Below, piece by piece: positions 62,484 through 64,000 of a DNA stretch of 64,000 bases (its first letter is position 1; the number at the start of each line of letters is the position of its first letter). The DNA is from Halichondria panicea. Taxonomy: Eukaryota > Porifera > Demospongiae > Suberitida > Halichondriidae. The stretch covers positions 14,938,198 to 15,002,197 of the forward strand of contig NC_087377.1 in the NCBI RefSeq assembly GCF_963675165.1, given 5' to 3'. Position numbers and translations under genes: made by a program. The notes under the pieces are model-generated. The model worked only from the letters and a program-made list of their open reading frames with translations, was not told the DNA's origin and ran no database searches.

Positions 62484-64000
62484 ATGAGACACAGAATTGC
62501 TACTCTGATCCTGACAATAATCGTAATCACATTTGTTCACAAGAAAGCATCCTGCAATACCCAAATCACAGGTAGGACGAAAAACAAATAGGCCTTAAAT
62601 TTAAATTTGAATTGTCTATTGATCCTATAGATGTGACCCCATCAAGTGCTGGCAATAGATTTGTGGTCGGTTTCCCCATAAATTTTGCTCTTGCAGAACA
62701 GTTGTTCTTATTCATCACAAATCCAGAGTCAAGTGCTGTTAGCTTCACAATCACTCCAATTGATTTTAGCGGTAGTGTTTCAGCATCTTCTGCTACTGTA
62801 AACATCCCATCCAGTTTTGAAGTTGTATCTATTAATGAAAGGGACAAGGGGATCCTTGTTGAAGCTAACGGAAACATCAATGTGTATGGGCTGTCTTATG
62901 ATTCAGGTTCTGCAGATGCCTATTTAGCATTACCATGTACTGTAATGGCAGTGGATGAATACGAATATTATGGAATCTCCTATGGAACCTTTTGTAGTAT
63001 TATTTTGGTGGTGGCTTGTGAAAATGAAACTGTTATCAAATTCAATTCCTCAACAATAACACTCAATAGTATGGAAACCTATCAGATGGAAAGTAGTGAT
63101 AATGATCTCACAGGAACAAGAATAACAAGCTCCAAACCTTTGTCTGTATTTAGCGGACATGATTGTGCTAATATTCCTCAAGGTAACCAAGCTTGTGATC
63201 ACCTGGTTGAACAAGTGCCTCCGACTGTGACATGGGGCTCAAAATTCTTCGTAGCATCTCTTGAGGGTAGATCTTCTGGTGAACGTATTCGTGTTCTTAG
63301 TGCCCGAGCAGCAAGTGTAGCTGTGAATTGCAACACTAATGTATCAGTCAGTCAATTCCAGTTACAGAGTGGAGGGAGCTACCGAGAATTTGAAATACTT
63401 ATTAACAGTTTCTGTAGCATTGAATCCACTTCACCAGTACTGGTCGCACAGTATGCATATGGTGGTGCGAGTGATGGCGTGGGAGACCCATTCATGATGA
63501 TAATCCCTCCAATTGAGCAGTTTACAAATAACTATTTAGTCGAGAGTTTCACTAATTTCATATCCAACTATGTCACGGTGTATGTTTCTTCTGAGTTTTT
63601 TCAAACTGAACAGATATTATTAGACAATTCCATTGTTACTGGGTGGCAGAATGTTGTCTGTTCAAATGGAGAAGTTTGTGGCCACATAAGTAGAACAAAT
63701 GTGTCTACTGGAGCTCATTCTATCCGCCATCAAAACAGCTCAGCCGTTTTAGGTGTTTCAGTGTACGGATTCAACTCTCTTAACTCTCATGGTTACCCTG
63801 GAGGCATGAGGTTGTCTCCCATACAATGTAACTGTGGTCAAAATTCTATTTGTTTGAATAACATGGGACAGTTTAATTGTAGCTGCTTGATTGGATTTGG
63901 TGCTAAATTGACTGGAACTGATGGATTCACCTGTAATGGTAAGTTGAGTGTTTCTATAGTAATAGAAGAGGTCATGTCACTGTTTCTTTCTTTTCATTGC
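62484..64000 (+). CDS. Second IgGFc-binding receptor gene (paralogue), 3' end outside window
   Basis: Exon 1 is 62484-62571 (MRHRIATLILTIIVITF, signal peptide). Exon 2 is 62631-63938, ending AATG before GTAAGT, with the same phases as the gene at 42731. Exon 2 encodes an intact IgGFc-binding type domain of about 436 residues closely matching its paralogue (for example VEQVPPTVTWGSKF and GERIRVLSA) and the same EGF-like end (CNCGQNSIC...CSCLIGFG). No stop interrupts it; the frame is open to the window end. Sushi exons are expected just downstream. Differences are scattered, and the region around GVGDPFMMIIPPIEQF is almost unchanged. Tandem duplication of the upstream receptor locus is the likely origin. 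Confidence 0.85.

Overview
The window is animal nuclear DNA. Protein genes are split by many short GT-AG introns, intergenic sequence is AT-rich, and families of short inverted-repeat transposons are interspersed. The gene content is a huge GCC2/GCC3 cysteine-rich receptor, IgGFc-binding/sushi receptors, a CARD protein joined to a helical domain, and a short intronless GPCR. This points to an early-branching metazoan, most likely a demosponge (inference; no rRNA or mitochondrial marker is present).

Layout. 1-2.15 kb (+): the 3' end of an ARM-like gene. 2.39-39.22 kb (-): one gene that I assemble from 38 exons whose splice phases agree throughout. It predicts a 5,791-residue single-pass membrane protein with a signal peptide, about 3,200 residues of GCC2/GCC3 modules, a membrane-proximal region with an RRRR site, one TM segment, and about 2,200 cytoplasmic residues. 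The cytoplasmic part has a DPxTGxxVPIxG-type repeat followed by long coiled coils. Three antisense genes lie inside its introns: a CARD protein (6.07-7.27 kb), a GTPase-like membrane protein (9.55-10.64 kb, followed by two overlapping hydrophobic ORFs), and a single-exon 7TM receptor (22.12-23.09 kb). About 200 bp upstream of its start, head to head, is the gene for mitochondrial ATP synthase subunit g (39.43-40.06 kb, +).

40.3-48.8 kb (+): a frameshifted GH38/DUF5054-like pseudogene, then an intact-looking receptor gene with an IgGFc-binding domain, an EGF-like module, 14 sushi (CCP) exons and a TM exon. One sushi exon carries an in-frame stop. A paralogue of this receptor begins at 62.48 kb and runs off the window. 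Upstream of it are decayed copies of the pseudogene tail and of the receptor's first exon, which indicates segmental duplication.

49-61 kb is repeat-rich. It contains 72-, 80- and 70-bp tandem arrays, a perfect 27-bp-arm hairpin, a dead CR1/L2-type LINE inside a TA-flanked inverted-repeat element, two members of a MULE-like foldback family with 9-bp target duplications (a third is at 4.4 kb), CAG-ended hAT-like insertions with 5-bp duplications, and a TA-flanked MITE. No tRNA, rRNA or CRISPR was recognised.
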